Numbered from the stretch's first letter, positions 53,056-62,579 are shown. The stretch: 64,000 bases of DNA from SUG1106 sp051883095 (GCA_051883095.1 JBJETB010000007.1:24911-88910); one strand, 5' to 3'. The notes: generated from the letters alone by a model not told the origin. Program-made: numbers and translations.

Positions 53056-54369
53056 CTATTTTTCTGCACTCCTTATCTGCTGCAGAACCCTGTTTGCCAC
53101 AGGGCCAGCCACCTGAGCGCCATATCCACCGTTTTCCACGCAGACCACGAAGGCATAATCACCGGAAAATCCGCAGAACCAGCTGTGAGGCGCCTTGCCA
53201 TTGCCCACCTCTGCAGTTCCCGACTTGGCGTGAAGCTCCAGCCCGGGATAATTGGAGTCCCCGTAATTGGACTTCACATTGTTTCTCATCATGCTCCTTA
53301 TCTGTCCTGCTGTGTCCGAAGAAAGCAGTGATACGCTCCCTGCCCTGCTGCGTTTAATCAGGCACGGCTCTGCCGCCTTTCCATCGCCGGCCACAGCTCC
53401 CATGTATACCATCATTGAAAGCGGGTTCACCTGGTCCTCGAACTGACCGATTCCTGCCCAGCCCAGATTTATATTATAAGTGTCGAAGTTGAAGCTGCCC
53501 GCCGCAGTCCTGATGCCGTCTATATCGTAGCTTGACGTCAGCCCCAGCTTCTCCGTATATTCTGCCATTATATCGCCGCCCAGCTCCACTGCCAGTTCAG
53601 CATAGGCGCAGTTACATGAATTAGCCAGAGCACCGTAAATGTCCATGGTTCCGTGAACCTTGGGGCATGTTATCTTCTCACCGTCAATGACATGACTTCC
53701 CGTACACTTGAATGTCCACTTATCAAGGTCTTCTTTGTTTTCTATGGCCGCTGCCGTGGTCACCAGCTTAAAGGTTGAACCCGGTGTGAAGGTCGCCGAA
53801 AGCACCTTGTTGATGTAGGTTCCTGACTGCACCGACGATGAATCCACCTGCACAGACGGATCAAGAGTCGGTGTGCTTACCATACAGATAATTTCACCCG
53901 TCTTCCAGTTGTAGACCCCAACGAAGCCGTTCCTGCCAGCCAGTGCTCTGTAAGCCTCCACATTGGCATCGGCATCAATGGTAAGTCTGACCTTTCGGGA
54001 TGAGCCTGTGAGAATCGGGTTAGTTCCGGTCACGAAGTTATATCCCACCATTCTGCCGCGAAAAGCATTATTAGCCGCCGTCACTATGTTGTATCCCTTA
54101 TCCCCCACCACGTGGAGTGTGGCCTTTCTTATCTCAGGATCATCACTGTATTGCGCGCCGTCTTTGGTATTCTTCAGGAGCAGTGTTCCGTCTCTGTCGT
54201 ATACCGCTCCTACTGCAAGCTGTCCGTTGGTATAAATGTGCTTGTTGGCATAAAATGATGCCCACTTGCTGCCGTTGGTCTCAAGGCGAAATACGAATAA
54301 CCCCAGTCCTAAAACGAGAACTGCTGCCAGAGTGAGGCAGAGAATTGCTCTTCCCTCAAGCTTTTTCAT
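53056..54369 (-). CDS. Class B penicillin-binding protein (PbpA-like)
   Basis: 437 residues. N-terminal membrane helix (about 8-27), then a shortened pedestal and a transpeptidase domain: SxxK STFK in TFTPGSTFKLV, SxN SCN in ANSCNCAY, and KSGT in LHAKSGTAEV. It is the partner of the SEDS protein encoded upstream, with overlapping genes (4 nt). Actinobacterial PbpA/RodA pairs have the same arrangement. Synthesis of division, elongation or sporulation wall is possible; the sequence does not say which. Confidence 0.92.
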   Translation of the reverse strand: MKKLEGRAILCLTLAAVLVLGLGLFVFRLETNGSKWASFYANKHIYTNGQLAVGAVYDRDGTLLLKNTKDGAQYSDDPEIRKATLHVVGDKGYNIVTAANNAFRGRMVGYNFVTGTNPILTGSSRKVRLTIDADANVEAYRALAGRNGFVGVYNWKTGEIICMVSTPTLDPSVQVDSSSVQSGTYINKVLSATFTPGSTFKLVTTAAAIENKEDLDKWTFKCTGSHVIDGEKITCPKVHGTMDIYGALANSCNCAYAELAVELGGDIMAEYTEKLGLTSSYDIDGIRTAAGSFNFDTYNINLGWAGIGQFEDQVNPLSMMVYMGAVAGDGKAAEPCLIKRSRAGSVSLLSSDTAGQIRSMMRNNVKSNYGDSNYPGLELHAKSGTAEVGNGKAPHSWFCGFSGDYAFVVCVENGGYGAQVAGPVANRVLQQIRSAEK

Positions 54370-56108
54370 CTCTTGGCCCCTCCTTTCACCGCCAGACTGG
54401 CCTGCTCCCTGGTGTCCGCCGCCTTAAGAAAGGCCAGCAGCGCCCAGGAAACCATCATGCTGGTTCCTCCGTTGGAGACGAAGGGAAAGGTGACCCCCGT
54501 AAAAGGCAGCATGTCCACCGAGCCGAAGACATTGAGTATGGTCTGGAATACGAACATGCTCATGGCTCCGCAGGCTGCGATTGTGTAATACGTTGAACGT
54601 CCCGCCATGATAGAGCCTACGGCAAATACCGCCAGCGTCACTATGGAAAGCACCGCCAGCACAGCAATTATCAGTCCCCACTCTTCTATGAGCATGCCGA
54701 AAACCATGTCGGTATCAGCCGCGGGAACCTGGTGAAGCCATCCCTCCGCAGGACCTGAACCGATCAGTCCGCCGCTTGCCGCCGCGCTCATGGTTCTCGT
54801 CTGCTGGAAACCCGCCGCATCCATGATGTCCGGGTCCCAGGCATGACCCCAGGTGGCGAATCGATTTGCAATATACGGCTTAAACCTCAGTATAACGAAA
54901 CCTCCTGCCGCAGCGACCCCTACGATAAGAAAGAGCTTGGAGAAGTCTCCGCTTCGCAGAAAGGAAATAATCAGAAATGTTACAAAGAAAATTATGGCCG
55001 TGCCGAAGTCTCCCATGAGACCCAGACATCCGAAACAGAAGGCCGAAAATCCCATGAATATCCACAGGTTTTTCTTCTGGAAAAGCTCGTCCAGTGTGGC
55101 TGCTCCTATCCAGATAAATGCAACCTTCACCAGCTCCGAGGGCTGGAAGCTGAAGCCGCCTATTTCCAGCCAGTTCTTAGCTCCGAATCCTATGGTTCCG
55201 AATATGAGATTGACTATGAGAAGCAGCGCCGAACCGCCCATTAGCAGCCATCTCAGGGATTTGCACCTTTCCAGATTTCTCAGAAAGACACACATGACGA
55301 ACATTATGGCCACGCCCAGAGCCGCAGCGATAAACTGCTTGTACATCTTTTCCGGTGCAGAACTTGCCACCACAGCAAGGCTCAGTGTAGACAGGAAAAA
55401 TGCAATTGTCTCCATCTCGAAGCCTGTCCTTCCCATGCTTCTTAGCACGCCGGTATAAATCCACATAACGGCACACAGTCCGCCGATAGAAACAATTATT
55501 TCGTCAAGATAATCCGGCCCCAGAGTGACCCAAAGCTGAATTATGGTCAGCACCTGAAACAGTGTCAGCGCAGCCAGAGTAGGCCCGGCCGACATTACCC
55601 TGGTATCGGATTTTCGCATAGCCGTGTTGTTGTTTTTTTCCTCCAGACTGATAGGAAGCAAAGTAAACTCCGTGAGGCCCGCCCTCAGAGTGTCCCCGTA
55701 TTCCAGCTTGATCGGCGGTCCCATTTCATTTTCCTTGCTTATCTTCAAGTCTTCAAGATAGGTTCCGTTTTTTGAACCCAGATCACGGTAGGTCCACTGT
55801 CCGCTGCTGCCACGCATGAGTATGCCGTGGTTTCTGGAAAGAGTGCTGTCCCCTGCCTGGATGTCACAGCTTTTTGCCCTTCCGATGACGTTTTCCCAAT
55901 GGGTTATGGGCACGCTGATTTCTTCGGCAGGACTCACATATCCGTACTTATCCGAAGTGTAGGTTACCATATGCATATATGCCCAGACCTCTGCAGGATT
56001 CTTCGTCCTTATAAGAGACAGTATACAGCGTGCCAGTATGTATACCGCCAGAGCCACGAAGACCCAGCGCGCCAGGCTGTCAATAATCTGTGTCACGTTT
56101 AAATCCAT
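54366..56108 (-). CDS. FHA domain fused to a SEDS peptidoglycan polymerase
   Basis: 580 residues. One N-terminal membrane helix (about 12-33); FHA domain at about 62-152 with IGRAKSCDI, STLSRNHGIL and DLGSKNGTYL, which bind phosphothreonine in this fold; then about ten membrane segments of a FtsW/RodA-type protein with GAKNWLEIGGFSFQPSELVKVAFI, GDFGTAIIFFV and FTGVTFPFVSNGGTSMMVSWALLA. SEDS proteins polymerise glycan strands with a class B PBP (the next gene). The fusion suggests control by Ser/Thr phosphorylation. No kinase or phosphatase gene is within the window. Confidence 0.93.
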   Translation of the reverse strand: MDLNVTQIIDSLARWVFVALAVYILARCILSLIRTKNPAEVWAYMHMVTYTSDKYGYVSPAEEISVPITHWENVIGRAKSCDIQAGDSTLSRNHGILMRGSSGQWTYRDLGSKNGTYLEDLKISKENEMGPPIKLEYGDTLRAGLTEFTLLPISLEEKNNNTAMRKSDTRVMSAGPTLAALTLFQVLTIIQLWVTLGPDYLDEIIVSIGGLCAVMWIYTGVLRSMGRTGFEMETIAFFLSTLSLAVVASSAPEKMYKQFIAAALGVAIMFVMCVFLRNLERCKSLRWLLMGGSALLLIVNLIFGTIGFGAKNWLEIGGFSFQPSELVKVAFIWIGAATLDELFQKKNLWIFMGFSAFCFGCLGLMGDFGTAIIFFVTFLIISFLRSGDFSKLFLIVGVAAAGGFVILRFKPYIANRFATWGHAWDPDIMDAAGFQQTRTMSAAASGGLIGSGPAEGWLHQVPAADTDMVFGMLIEEWGLIIAVLAVLSIVTLAVFAVGSIMAGRSTYYTIAACGAMSMFVFQTILNVFGSVDMLPFTGVTFPFVSNGGTSMMVSWALLAFLKAADTREQASLAVKGGAKR

Positions 56109-56142
56109 TTTCTTTTCCCTTTCGTATCCGGACTCCGCCCAT

Positions 56143-56169
56143 TAAAAAAGAGCAGGTTTTCCTGCTCTT
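56143..56169 (-). terminator. Intrinsic terminator of the ABC-2 exporter operon
   Basis: On the minus strand AAGAGCAGG, 4-nt loop, CCTGCTCTT followed by TTTTAATGG, about 50 nt after the stop at 56218. Confidence 0.88.
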
Positions 56170-56217
56170 ATTATATACGATATGAGGGAAGGTTGCAAGA
56201 AACCCTCCCTCTTAAAA

Positions 56218-57636
56218 CTACCTTGCCCGGATCAGTTTTATAATATCCTTAGGCGAAGGCACCTGCCCCTTATAAAGTGCCATGGCCTTGTAGAGTCTTC
56301 CTGCCGCCGCCACCAGCAGAATGGTTACTGCCGCCGTAAGGGCTATGGAGCCCAAACCGTATCCCAGAGGTATCATTCCAAGCAGAATTTTTGAAGGTGT
56401 CACCATTACTGCCGTAAACGGTATCCAGTCCAGCAGAGTCTTGAGCAATCCTGCATCTGCGCCGAAGCCTTCGATGCCTCCTCCGTATAGAGCCGCAAAA
56501 AAGCTTATTATAAGCACCAGTGTGAAGGCCACATTGGTTGATGAAAGATCCTCCTGCTTGCCTGCCAGAGCCCCTCCGATGGCCGCCAGAGAGCAATACA
56601 GAATCACTCCCAGCAGTGCCATAACAAGTGCCGCAATCAATGTTGCCGCAGAAAACATACCGTCTGTAAGTTCTGCTGCCAGTTCCATCACCTCTGCCAG
56701 CGGATTTCCCGCATCCGGGTTTATAAGCTGTGCCAGTCCGCCGCCCAGAGCAAATCCGGCAAACAGTGAAACCACCCAGCTTACAAGCTGAAGCATACCT
56801 GAAAGTGAAATAGCCAGAAGCTTTCCCATTATCATGGCCGAAGGCTTCACCGCAGTGAGGAAAACCTCCATGAGCTTGGAGTTCTTTTCCATCACCACGC
56901 TGCCTGCCACGCTCTGTCCGTATATAAGCACAAAGAAATACAGAACCATTATATTGAGGAAAGTAAATATCATGGCCACAATTTCCTTCATGACGTCAAT
57001 GTCGCTGCTGCCGTCCTCTGCAGCATCTGTCCCGCCGATGTCTTCTTCTGCTGCTCCGTCTTCTGCACCGGATGTACCGTTTAGCCTGGACTTTGCACTT
57101 TCAATATACTGATCCAGAAGCGGAACCAGGCTTTCCGCTGCCATTTCGGAAACGCCTCCCTCCGGCACCAGGAGATTAAGCTCAAAATCCTTTCCCACCT
57201 GATCCGCCGTCAGAACCATCACATCCCTTCTGCCTGATGACAGCTCTGCCGCTTTATCCATATCATTTTCAAAATACCTTACCTGAAGGTCCAGCCCTGC
57301 TTCCTGTCTGAGATAGTCTCCGAAGCCTGCCAGTTCCTCAAGTCCGTCCTGACTGCGGTCCACCACATAGAGATACTGCAGCTTTTCAAACTCTTTCCCC
57401 TGATCTATTTCTTCCCCTGTCTCAAGCTCCATTGTCGTCTCCGTTTCCTGCTTCATCCCCTGCTCAGGCTCCGCTTCGCCTCCTCCGATGAGCTCACTGC
57501 CTGCCAGAACTCCCACAGGGATAAGGAGACACAGCATTGCAATTATCAGGGTCGAAGCGATGTATCCCTTAGACTTCACATGATGCAGGAAAGTAAATGA
57601 AAAAATCTTTCCGAAACCTCTGAATTCCTTCTTCAT
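56218..57636 (-). CDS. ABC-2 type permease (NatB-like), second
   Basis: 472 residues. One N-terminal helix (about 25-47), a large outer domain (about 48-220) with many acidic residues, then about six helices in the C-terminal half, with SGMLQLVSWVVSLFAGFALGG and GMIPLGYGLGSIALTAAVTILLVAAAGRLYKA. This is the NatB-type architecture. It directly follows the first permease with no gap (57636/57637). Together with the ATPase it forms an exporter. Confidence 0.88.
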   Translation of the reverse strand: MKKEFRGFGKIFSFTFLHHVKSKGYIASTLIIAMLCLLIPVGVLAGSELIGGGEAEPEQGMKQETETTMELETGEEIDQGKEFEKLQYLYVVDRSQDGLEELAGFGDYLRQEAGLDLQVRYFENDMDKAAELSSGRRDVMVLTADQVGKDFELNLLVPEGGVSEMAAESLVPLLDQYIESAKSRLNGTSGAEDGAAEEDIGGTDAAEDGSSDIDVMKEIVAMIFTFLNIMVLYFFVLIYGQSVAGSVVMEKNSKLMEVFLTAVKPSAMIMGKLLAISLSGMLQLVSWVVSLFAGFALGGGLAQLINPDAGNPLAEVMELAAELTDGMFSAATLIAALVMALLGVILYCSLAAIGGALAGKQEDLSSTNVAFTLVLIISFFAALYGGGIEGFGADAGLLKTLLDWIPFTAVMVTPSKILLGMIPLGYGLGSIALTAAVTILLVAAAGRLYKAMALYKGQVPSPKDIIKLIRAR

Positions 57637-58593
57637 CTATTTCTCCCCCTTTCCTGCCATTGCCAGTATTTCTCTCATCTTTATCCTACGCCCTGTGTAT
57701 ATAATCAGCTGATCGTATACTCTGCCGGATATCTTGTAAAGAATCAGCACCAGCGCCAGCTGAACAGCCCATGAGCCCAGCATCAGTCCCCATCCTATGT
57801 CTCCCATTACGAAGTATACCGGTGCGCTGAATGATGACACGAAAGGACACAAGGTCATGGCTATGGTAAGGACTTTGCCCCCTATAGGCATTGTAATCGT
57901 TGAAATCAGGTATCCTGCAAGAATCACCATGGTTCCCGTCATATTGGCCGATTCCAGATCCTCCATGGTGGAACATCCCGCTCCCGACAGGGCTGATATC
58001 TGTGAAAACAGCAGGAATGCCAGCACCAGGGAAACCAGTATTATCAGGGTCAGCTCAGGCCCTATGGTGAGCAGTCCGCTGGAAATGCCCAATCCCGCCA
58101 GTACATCGCCTATAAACGATACGTCGGTGAATATTCCGGTTACCACACAGGATAGGGCAAATACAGCCGCTGCTCCCGTAATCATTGCCAGCATGAAAAC
58201 CATGACAGCCAGAAGCTTGCCGAAAATCATAGTCTCTGATTTAATGCTTACCAGCAGTGTCTCCACCAGCTTGGATGATTTCTCTTCAACAATGGCCCTG
58301 ACTATATATGTGGCGGAAAACACACATATTATCATTACCAGTATGGAATACCCGTACTGAACCGCATACCTGGTGCCAAAGTCATCAGGACCGTTTTCCA
58401 GATAGTCTTCCAGCGTTCCGGCATAGGTGTATATCTCCGCCGGACCGCCTACATCTGTCGCTCCTCCGTCTCCCAGAAAGACGGATGCCACCGGCACCGC
58501 CAGAATCAGCACGGCAAAAAGAATTCCGAAGACTATCCTGTTGGATTTATTCTTAAAAAGCTGGGACAGAGTAAACTTAAAAACCTTACTCAT
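57637..58593 (-). CDS. ABC-2 type permease (NatB-like), first
   Basis: About 318 residues, six membrane segments. YIVRAIVEEKSSKLVETLLVSIKSETMIFGKLLAVMVFM is the typical ABC-2 motif with the E-K-x-x-K-L loop. Start at 58593 (MSKVFKFTLSQLF), inside the ATPase gene's 3' end (8-nt overlap); longer frame to 58617 is possible. Na+ or drug export is suggested by the NatAB likeness, unproven. Confidence 0.88.
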   Translation of the reverse strand: MSKVFKFTLSQLFKNKSNRIVFGILFAVLILAVPVASVFLGDGGATDVGGPAEIYTYAGTLEDYLENGPDDFGTRYAVQYGYSILVMIICVFSATYIVRAIVEEKSSKLVETLLVSIKSETMIFGKLLAVMVFMLAMITGAAAVFALSCVVTGIFTDVSFIGDVLAGLGISSGLLTIGPELTLIILVSLVLAFLLFSQISALSGAGCSTMEDLESANMTGTMVILAGYLISTITMPIGGKVLTIAMTLCPFVSSFSAPVYFVMGDIGWGLMLGSWAVQLALVLILYKISGRVYDQLIIYTGRRIKMREILAMAGKGEK

Positions 58594-59521
58594 GGTAATC
58601 ACCCACTTTTTCCACAAATATCTCGTGGAGGCTCGGCTCCCTAAGGTCGAAGGTCACGACCTGAACTCCTGCACCTATAAGCCTTGCAAGGAGGTCGTTC
58701 GCCTGTTTTTCGCCGTCCACCTTCAGCTGGTATTCGTTTTCTTTTCTGGTGACGATACGCGCACCCGCCTCTGCTATGTATGGTTCTGCATCCTGTTCCG
58801 TCTTCAGCTGCAGGTTCACTCTGCCGTAGCTCTTTTTTATTTCGCCAAGATGTCCCTGAAGTACAGTTCTGGAGCGGTCAAGAATGGTGATGTCAGTGCA
58901 GAATTCCTCCACTGTAGCCATCTGGTGGCTGGACATTATGAGGTACTTGCCTGCGGCGATTTCTTCCCTGATTATGCCCTTGAAAAGGTCTGTGTTCACC
59001 GGGTCCAGTCCCGACAGAGGCTCGTCAAGTATCAGCAGTTCCGGGTCCGATATGAGTGCGATCATAAACTGTATTTTCTGCTGGTTGCCCTTGGAAAGCT
59101 GGTCTGCCAGCTTCGGCTTCATCTTCGCTTTTTTTGACTTCTTTTCCGGAAAAAGATATTCCTCAGCACCCAGCCTTTCTGCCCAGTATCTGATTCTCTT
59201 TTTTGCTTCTTCCTTTGATACTCCTCTCAGCTGTGCGAAGTACACGAGCTGATCCATTAGGGAATACTTGGGGTAGAGACCTCTTTCCTCGGCCAGATAA
59301 CCTACGTTGCAGTTTTCTGTGGTAAGAGGCTGTCCGTTCCAGAGAACCTCTCCGCCGTCTCTGGCCAGCATGCCCAGCATCATTCTTATGGAAGTTGTCT
59401 TGCCGGCGCCGTTGGTTCCAAGGAGCGCGTAAACTCCGGGTCCCTTCATCTCAAAACTCAGGTTATCCACCACAACCTTATCGCCGTATTTCTTATATAA
59501 ATTCTTTACCTCTAAGCCCAT
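58586..59521 (-). CDS. ABC-2 exporter ATP-binding protein (NatA-like)
   Basis: 311 residues. Walker A GTNGAGKTT, signature LSKGNQQK, Walker B LLILDEPLSGLD, and a C-terminal extension (about 220-311), as in the NatA/DrrA branch of export ATPases. Starts directly after the upstream gene ends (59522). Drives the two permeases that follow. Confidence 0.93.
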   Translation of the reverse strand: MGLEVKNLYKKYGDKVVVDNLSFEMKGPGVYALLGTNGAGKTTSIRMMLGMLARDGGEVLWNGQPLTTENCNVGYLAEERGLYPKYSLMDQLVYFAQLRGVSKEEAKKRIRYWAERLGAEEYLFPEKKSKKAKMKPKLADQLSKGNQQKIQFMIALISDPELLILDEPLSGLDPVNTDLFKGIIREEIAAGKYLIMSSHQMATVEEFCTDITILDRSRTVLQGHLGEIKKSYGRVNLQLKTEQDAEPYIAEAGARIVTRKENEYQLKVDGEKQANDLLARLIGAGVQVVTFDLREPSLHEIFVEKVGDYHE

Positions 59522-60355
59522 TTACTTTTTTCCTCCCCTTTCAAGTTTCATTGCCTCTCTGCAGTAGGACACCGTCTGAACCAGCCAGATTACAGTTACC
59601 GCAATGCTTGGCAGCGGTCCCGTTTTAAATGCAATACTGAGTGTCGCCATAACAATCCACAGAATCACACAGGTCAAAGCTGTTGTCTTATATGCTTTAT
59701 ATGCCGATTTATAAATTATTATTTTTTCAAGTTCGTCGCAGCTTTCCTCCCACTTGTCGCGGAATTTGGCATCGTAAACGCTGCCTCTCTTGGATGGATT
59801 CATTTCCTTTTCCAGATCCACCATAAGCTGCTGCTGTTTGAGCTGAGCCAGATTGCCTGCTACAAAAACTCCTGTAGCCACCATTGTTATAGCGAAGCTG
59901 TGGACTGCTATATTTTCCAGATCAGCCATCATGATTCCGAAGAAAAGCATCTGAACAATCATAATTACGCTCAGTATGAACATTCCCTGAGATAATTTGT
60001 CCTCAACCTCTTCGAATATCTGTTCATCGGGCTCCCCAGACTCTCCGTCTGCCTCGGCTGCTGCCAGCGCCTCTTGGTACATTGCCCTGGCCTTTCTATA
60101 TATCGCCCAGCAGGCGATAAAGCTTGATACGCCAAGAATTATGACAGCCCAGGGGCTCATCATGTTCACTATGAGCAGCGCTGCTTCAGCTATGCTTCCC
60201 GAAAAATCGCTATATCCTATAAACGAACTGACGCCGCCTGTTATACCTCCGATAACGGCACACACTATAAGCATGGGAATAAATTTCTTAAGAGCAGCCC
60301 TGTTTTCTCTTTTATTCTTTTCGGCCTTATTGCTTGTTCTGGTATCTTCTCTCAT
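59522..60355 (-). CDS. DUF3169-like membrane protein
   Basis: About 277 residues, five or six membrane segments, charged N terminus. This protein type (often annotated DUF3169) commonly sits between an XRE regulator and an ABC-2 exporter operon in Firmicutes. Start at 60355 chosen because AGGAGG lies upstream; the next codons are MREDTRTSNKAEKN. Function unknown, possibly a modulator of the exporter. Confidence 0.75.
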   Translation of the reverse strand: MREDTRTSNKAEKNKRENRAALKKFIPMLIVCAVIGGITGGVSSFIGYSDFSGSIAEAALLIVNMMSPWAVIILGVSSFIACWAIYRKARAMYQEALAAAEADGESGEPDEQIFEEVEDKLSQGMFILSVIMIVQMLFFGIMMADLENIAVHSFAITMVATGVFVAGNLAQLKQQQLMVDLEKEMNPSKRGSVYDAKFRDKWEESCDELEKIIIYKSAYKAYKTTALTCVILWIVMATLSIAFKTGPLPSIAVTVIWLVQTVSYCREAMKLERGGKK

Positions 60356-60356
60356 C

Positions 60357-60593
60357 CTAAAACTCCTCCTTCTCCTTGTCATCATCTTCTTCATCTTCCT
60401 CGTAGGTAAAAATATCCTCTACTCGTGCATTGCATATCTTCGCTATCTTCAGTGCCAGCGTCACCGACGGAGAATAGTCTCCCCGCTCTATCTGGCTTAT
60501 GGTCTGCCTGGAAACACCGGCCATCTCTCCCATCTGGGTCTGGTTGACGCCTATAAGCGCACGGTACTCCTTCAGTTTGTTATATAAAGGCAT
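60357..60593 (-). CDS. XRE-family repressor of the exporter operon
   Basis: About 78 residues: single HTH domain, NKLKEYRALIGVNQTQMGEMAGVSRQTISQIERGDYSPSVTLALKIA, ending in an acidic tail (EEDEEDDDKEKEEF). Start at 60593: GGAGG about 8 nt upstream; the longer frame to 60812 would run across its own operators. One nt separates it from the DUF3169 gene. The promoter carries two matched operators, so it is probably autoregulatory. Confidence 0.88.
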   Translation of the reverse strand: MPLYNKLKEYRALIGVNQTQMGEMAGVSRQTISQIERGDYSPSVTLALKIAKICNARVEDIFTYEEDEEDDDKEKEEF

Positions 60594-60657
60594 TCTGCCT
60601 GCCTCCTTCCTCTGTTGTGTGGCTTCATGATTCAGTTTGTGAATGTGCGACCCTTGC

Positions 60658-60710
60658 TTGACAACTTTACTTGTCAAAGGCAGTATACCATTGACAACTT
60701 TCCTTGTCAA
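60658..60710 (-). promoter_or_regulatory. Promoter with twin operators of the exporter operon
   Basis: Minus-strand promoter TTGACA (60705-60710), 17-bp spacer, TATACT (60682-60687). Two operators TTGACAA-N6-TTGTCAA (60658-60677 and 60691-60710), centres 33 bp apart, overlap the -35 and the start site. The likely ligand is the XRE protein encoded 65 bp downstream. Confidence 0.8.
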
Positions 60711-60751
60711 TATCTTTAAAAACATTCTTTTATTATTTTGAAGACTTTCTT

Positions 60752-61078
60752 CTTGCGGCAGGTCTATACTGCTTTTATACATTTTTGTAATCTGAAACGC
60801 TGCAAGCCGCATAAAATAATTAAAATGTTACACAGTAAAATCTTGAATCACTTTTTATATGCATTTTATAGGCGTAGTGCCTATAGAATAATACCCATAT
60901 ATGTTAATATTTTTTATTCATTGGATTATTTTGCTGGAATCCTATATGCCTTGCGTAACGCTGCCGGTTTAATTTCAACGTTTGCGGGTTCGGCGTTACT
61001 TTTTTGCATAAAACTCAATGCTGCATCGCAGCGAGAGCCCCGAAAATTGCAAAATCCCAATTTACTTCGGATACCCTA
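60752..61078. repeat. Dispersed 0.33-kb intergenic repeat, copy 2
   Basis: Partner of 10092-10420, same orientation, nearly equal length. In this copy GTAACGC (60955-60961) pairs with GCGTTAC (60993-60999) around a TTTCAACG core (60973-60980), followed by TTTTTT; copy 1 has lost part of this pairing. It lies between the XRE regulator and the permease terminator. No supported open frame. Confidence 0.85.
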
Positions 61079-61079
61079 T

Positions 61080-61110
61080 AAAAAATCGGCACTGCAGATG
61101 CAATGCCGAT
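61080..61110 (-). terminator. Intrinsic terminator of the amino-acid permease
   Basis: On the minus strand ATCGGCA, 12-nt loop, TGCCGAT followed by TTTTTATA, 30 nt after the stop at 61140. Confidence 0.85.
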
Positions 61111-61139
61111 ATCAGTAACGTTCTTTAATTTTCAATATT

Positions 61140-62579
61140 CTATTTGCTCTTCTTCCGGTTAAACACGAGCCCCAGGGCGATGACAGCTGCGAATATAATC
61201 AGATAGAACAGTACCGGACAAGCAAACCCTCCCTCTGCAGCAGCCGCCTGATAAGGCTGTATGCCGTGAGCATATAATGCGGCGAATACCATGAACACAC
61301 TGCCCGCAATTCCCAGAGCAGGTACCACATAGCGTTTTACGGCACCCAGATCATCAGCTTTTCTCATAAAATTGATAAAAATAGGTATGTACATGGCATA
61401 AACCGTGATGATGGCAAGCTCCGAAGAGTCAAAGCCGAAAACGCCGAACCACGGGAACGGTGCCAGATTTGAACCGTAAAAGAAGAAGAACCAGAAGGCT
61501 GACAGCAGCAGTCCAAGAATTGCAGCATTATTCGGCATATTGGTAGCCTTATCTATCTGCCCGAACATTTCAGGCTTTGGTCCCTCACCTCTTGCTGCTA
61601 CAGCGTAAAGTCCCCTGGTGCAGGCCAGCATAAGACCGTTGAGAGTTCCCATACATGAAATGGCTACAAACAGGTTGAGTATATTGCCGAAGGTACCTCC
61701 GAAAAGATTTACAAAGGCCATTGTTGCACCGTCATTCATAAGGGTATCTACATCCGCTCCGCCGGCAGCTCCTATAAAATAGAACAGATAAATTGCAACT
61801 ATGATTATACCGCCGGAAAGAAGTGCAATGGGCAGGTTCTTCTTTGAATTTTTAAGCTCAGCATTTATTGATGTAGCGATAATCCAGCCTTCATAAGCAA
61901 AAGCCGTTGCAACCACAGCACCGAAAAGCAGATTGCCGTTTGACGTGTCAGATAATCCTGTGTATGATATGTTTTCCACCAGGGTACCCTTTTCCCCGAA
62001 GAGACCCGCTGCCGTTCCGACCACAGCCAGCAGAAGCAGAGGAATCATCTTGATAGCTGTAGTGCCAACCTGAAAACGACCTGCCAGCTTCGGTGAAAGC
62101 GCATTCATTGCGTAGGCCGCGCAAAGCATAAATACAGACAGTGCCATACATTCAGGTCCCAACACGCAGCCGCCTTCTGCAGCCGGAATAGCCAGAGTAA
62201 TTCCAGGAAAAGCAGTTGTCAGAAACACCAGAGTATATCTGGCAGACAGCCATGCCAGAACTGAAACCAGCGAAGGATAATAAATGAGGGCCATGAACCA
62301 GCCCACCACATAGCCGTATCCGCTGCCTACAGTAGCTTCCGCATAGTCTACTATACCATTTACCTTCTCATACTTTGTGGCCATAATTGCAAAGGCTGAA
62401 ATGCAGCAGAGCATAATCGCACCGCCGATAAGCCACGCCATAATACCGAGAGCCATGTTGCCCCCGGTTTTCTGCAGAATAGTCTGCGCTTTGAAGAATA
62501 CGCCGGAACCGATTACAATGCCTACTACCATGCATATGGCGGTTACCAGTCCGTACTTCTTATGAAGACCGTTTTCCAT
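61140..62579 (-). CDS. APC-family amino-acid permease
   Basis: 479 residues, about 12 membrane segments. The N terminus GLVTAICMVVGIVIGSGVFFKAQTIL has the GSG-type unwound helix-1 motif of APC transporters. Similarity is strongest to the LAT/YfnA-like branch (FAYEGWIIATSINAELKNSKKNLP). Probably imports amino acids. The ATG at 62579 is preceded by three tandem AGGA-containing repeats. Substrate unknown. Confidence 0.9.
   Translation of the reverse strand: MENGLHKKYGLVTAICMVVGIVIGSGVFFKAQTILQKTGGNMALGIMAWLIGGAIMLCCISAFAIMATKYEKVNGIVDYAEATVGSGYGYVVGWFMALIYYPSLVSVLAWLSARYTLVFLTTAFPGITLAIPAAEGGCVLGPECMALSVFMLCAAYAMNALSPKLAGRFQVGTTAIKMIPLLLLAVVGTAAGLFGEKGTLVENISYTGLSDTSNGNLLFGAVVATAFAYEGWIIATSINAELKNSKKNLPIALLSGGIIIVAIYLFYFIGAAGGADVDTLMNDGATMAFVNLFGGTFGNILNLFVAISCMGTLNGLMLACTRGLYAVAARGEGPKPEMFGQIDKATNMPNNAAILGLLLSAFWFFFFYGSNLAPFPWFGVFGFDSSELAIITVYAMYIPIFINFMRKADDLGAVKRYVVPALGIAGSVFMVFAALYAHGIQPYQAAAAEGGFACPVLFYLIIFAAVIALGLVFNRKKSK

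Noticed and set aside
60738..61118. 126-residue open frame over copy 2 of the repeat
   Set aside because: Same reason; it also runs through the permease terminator.
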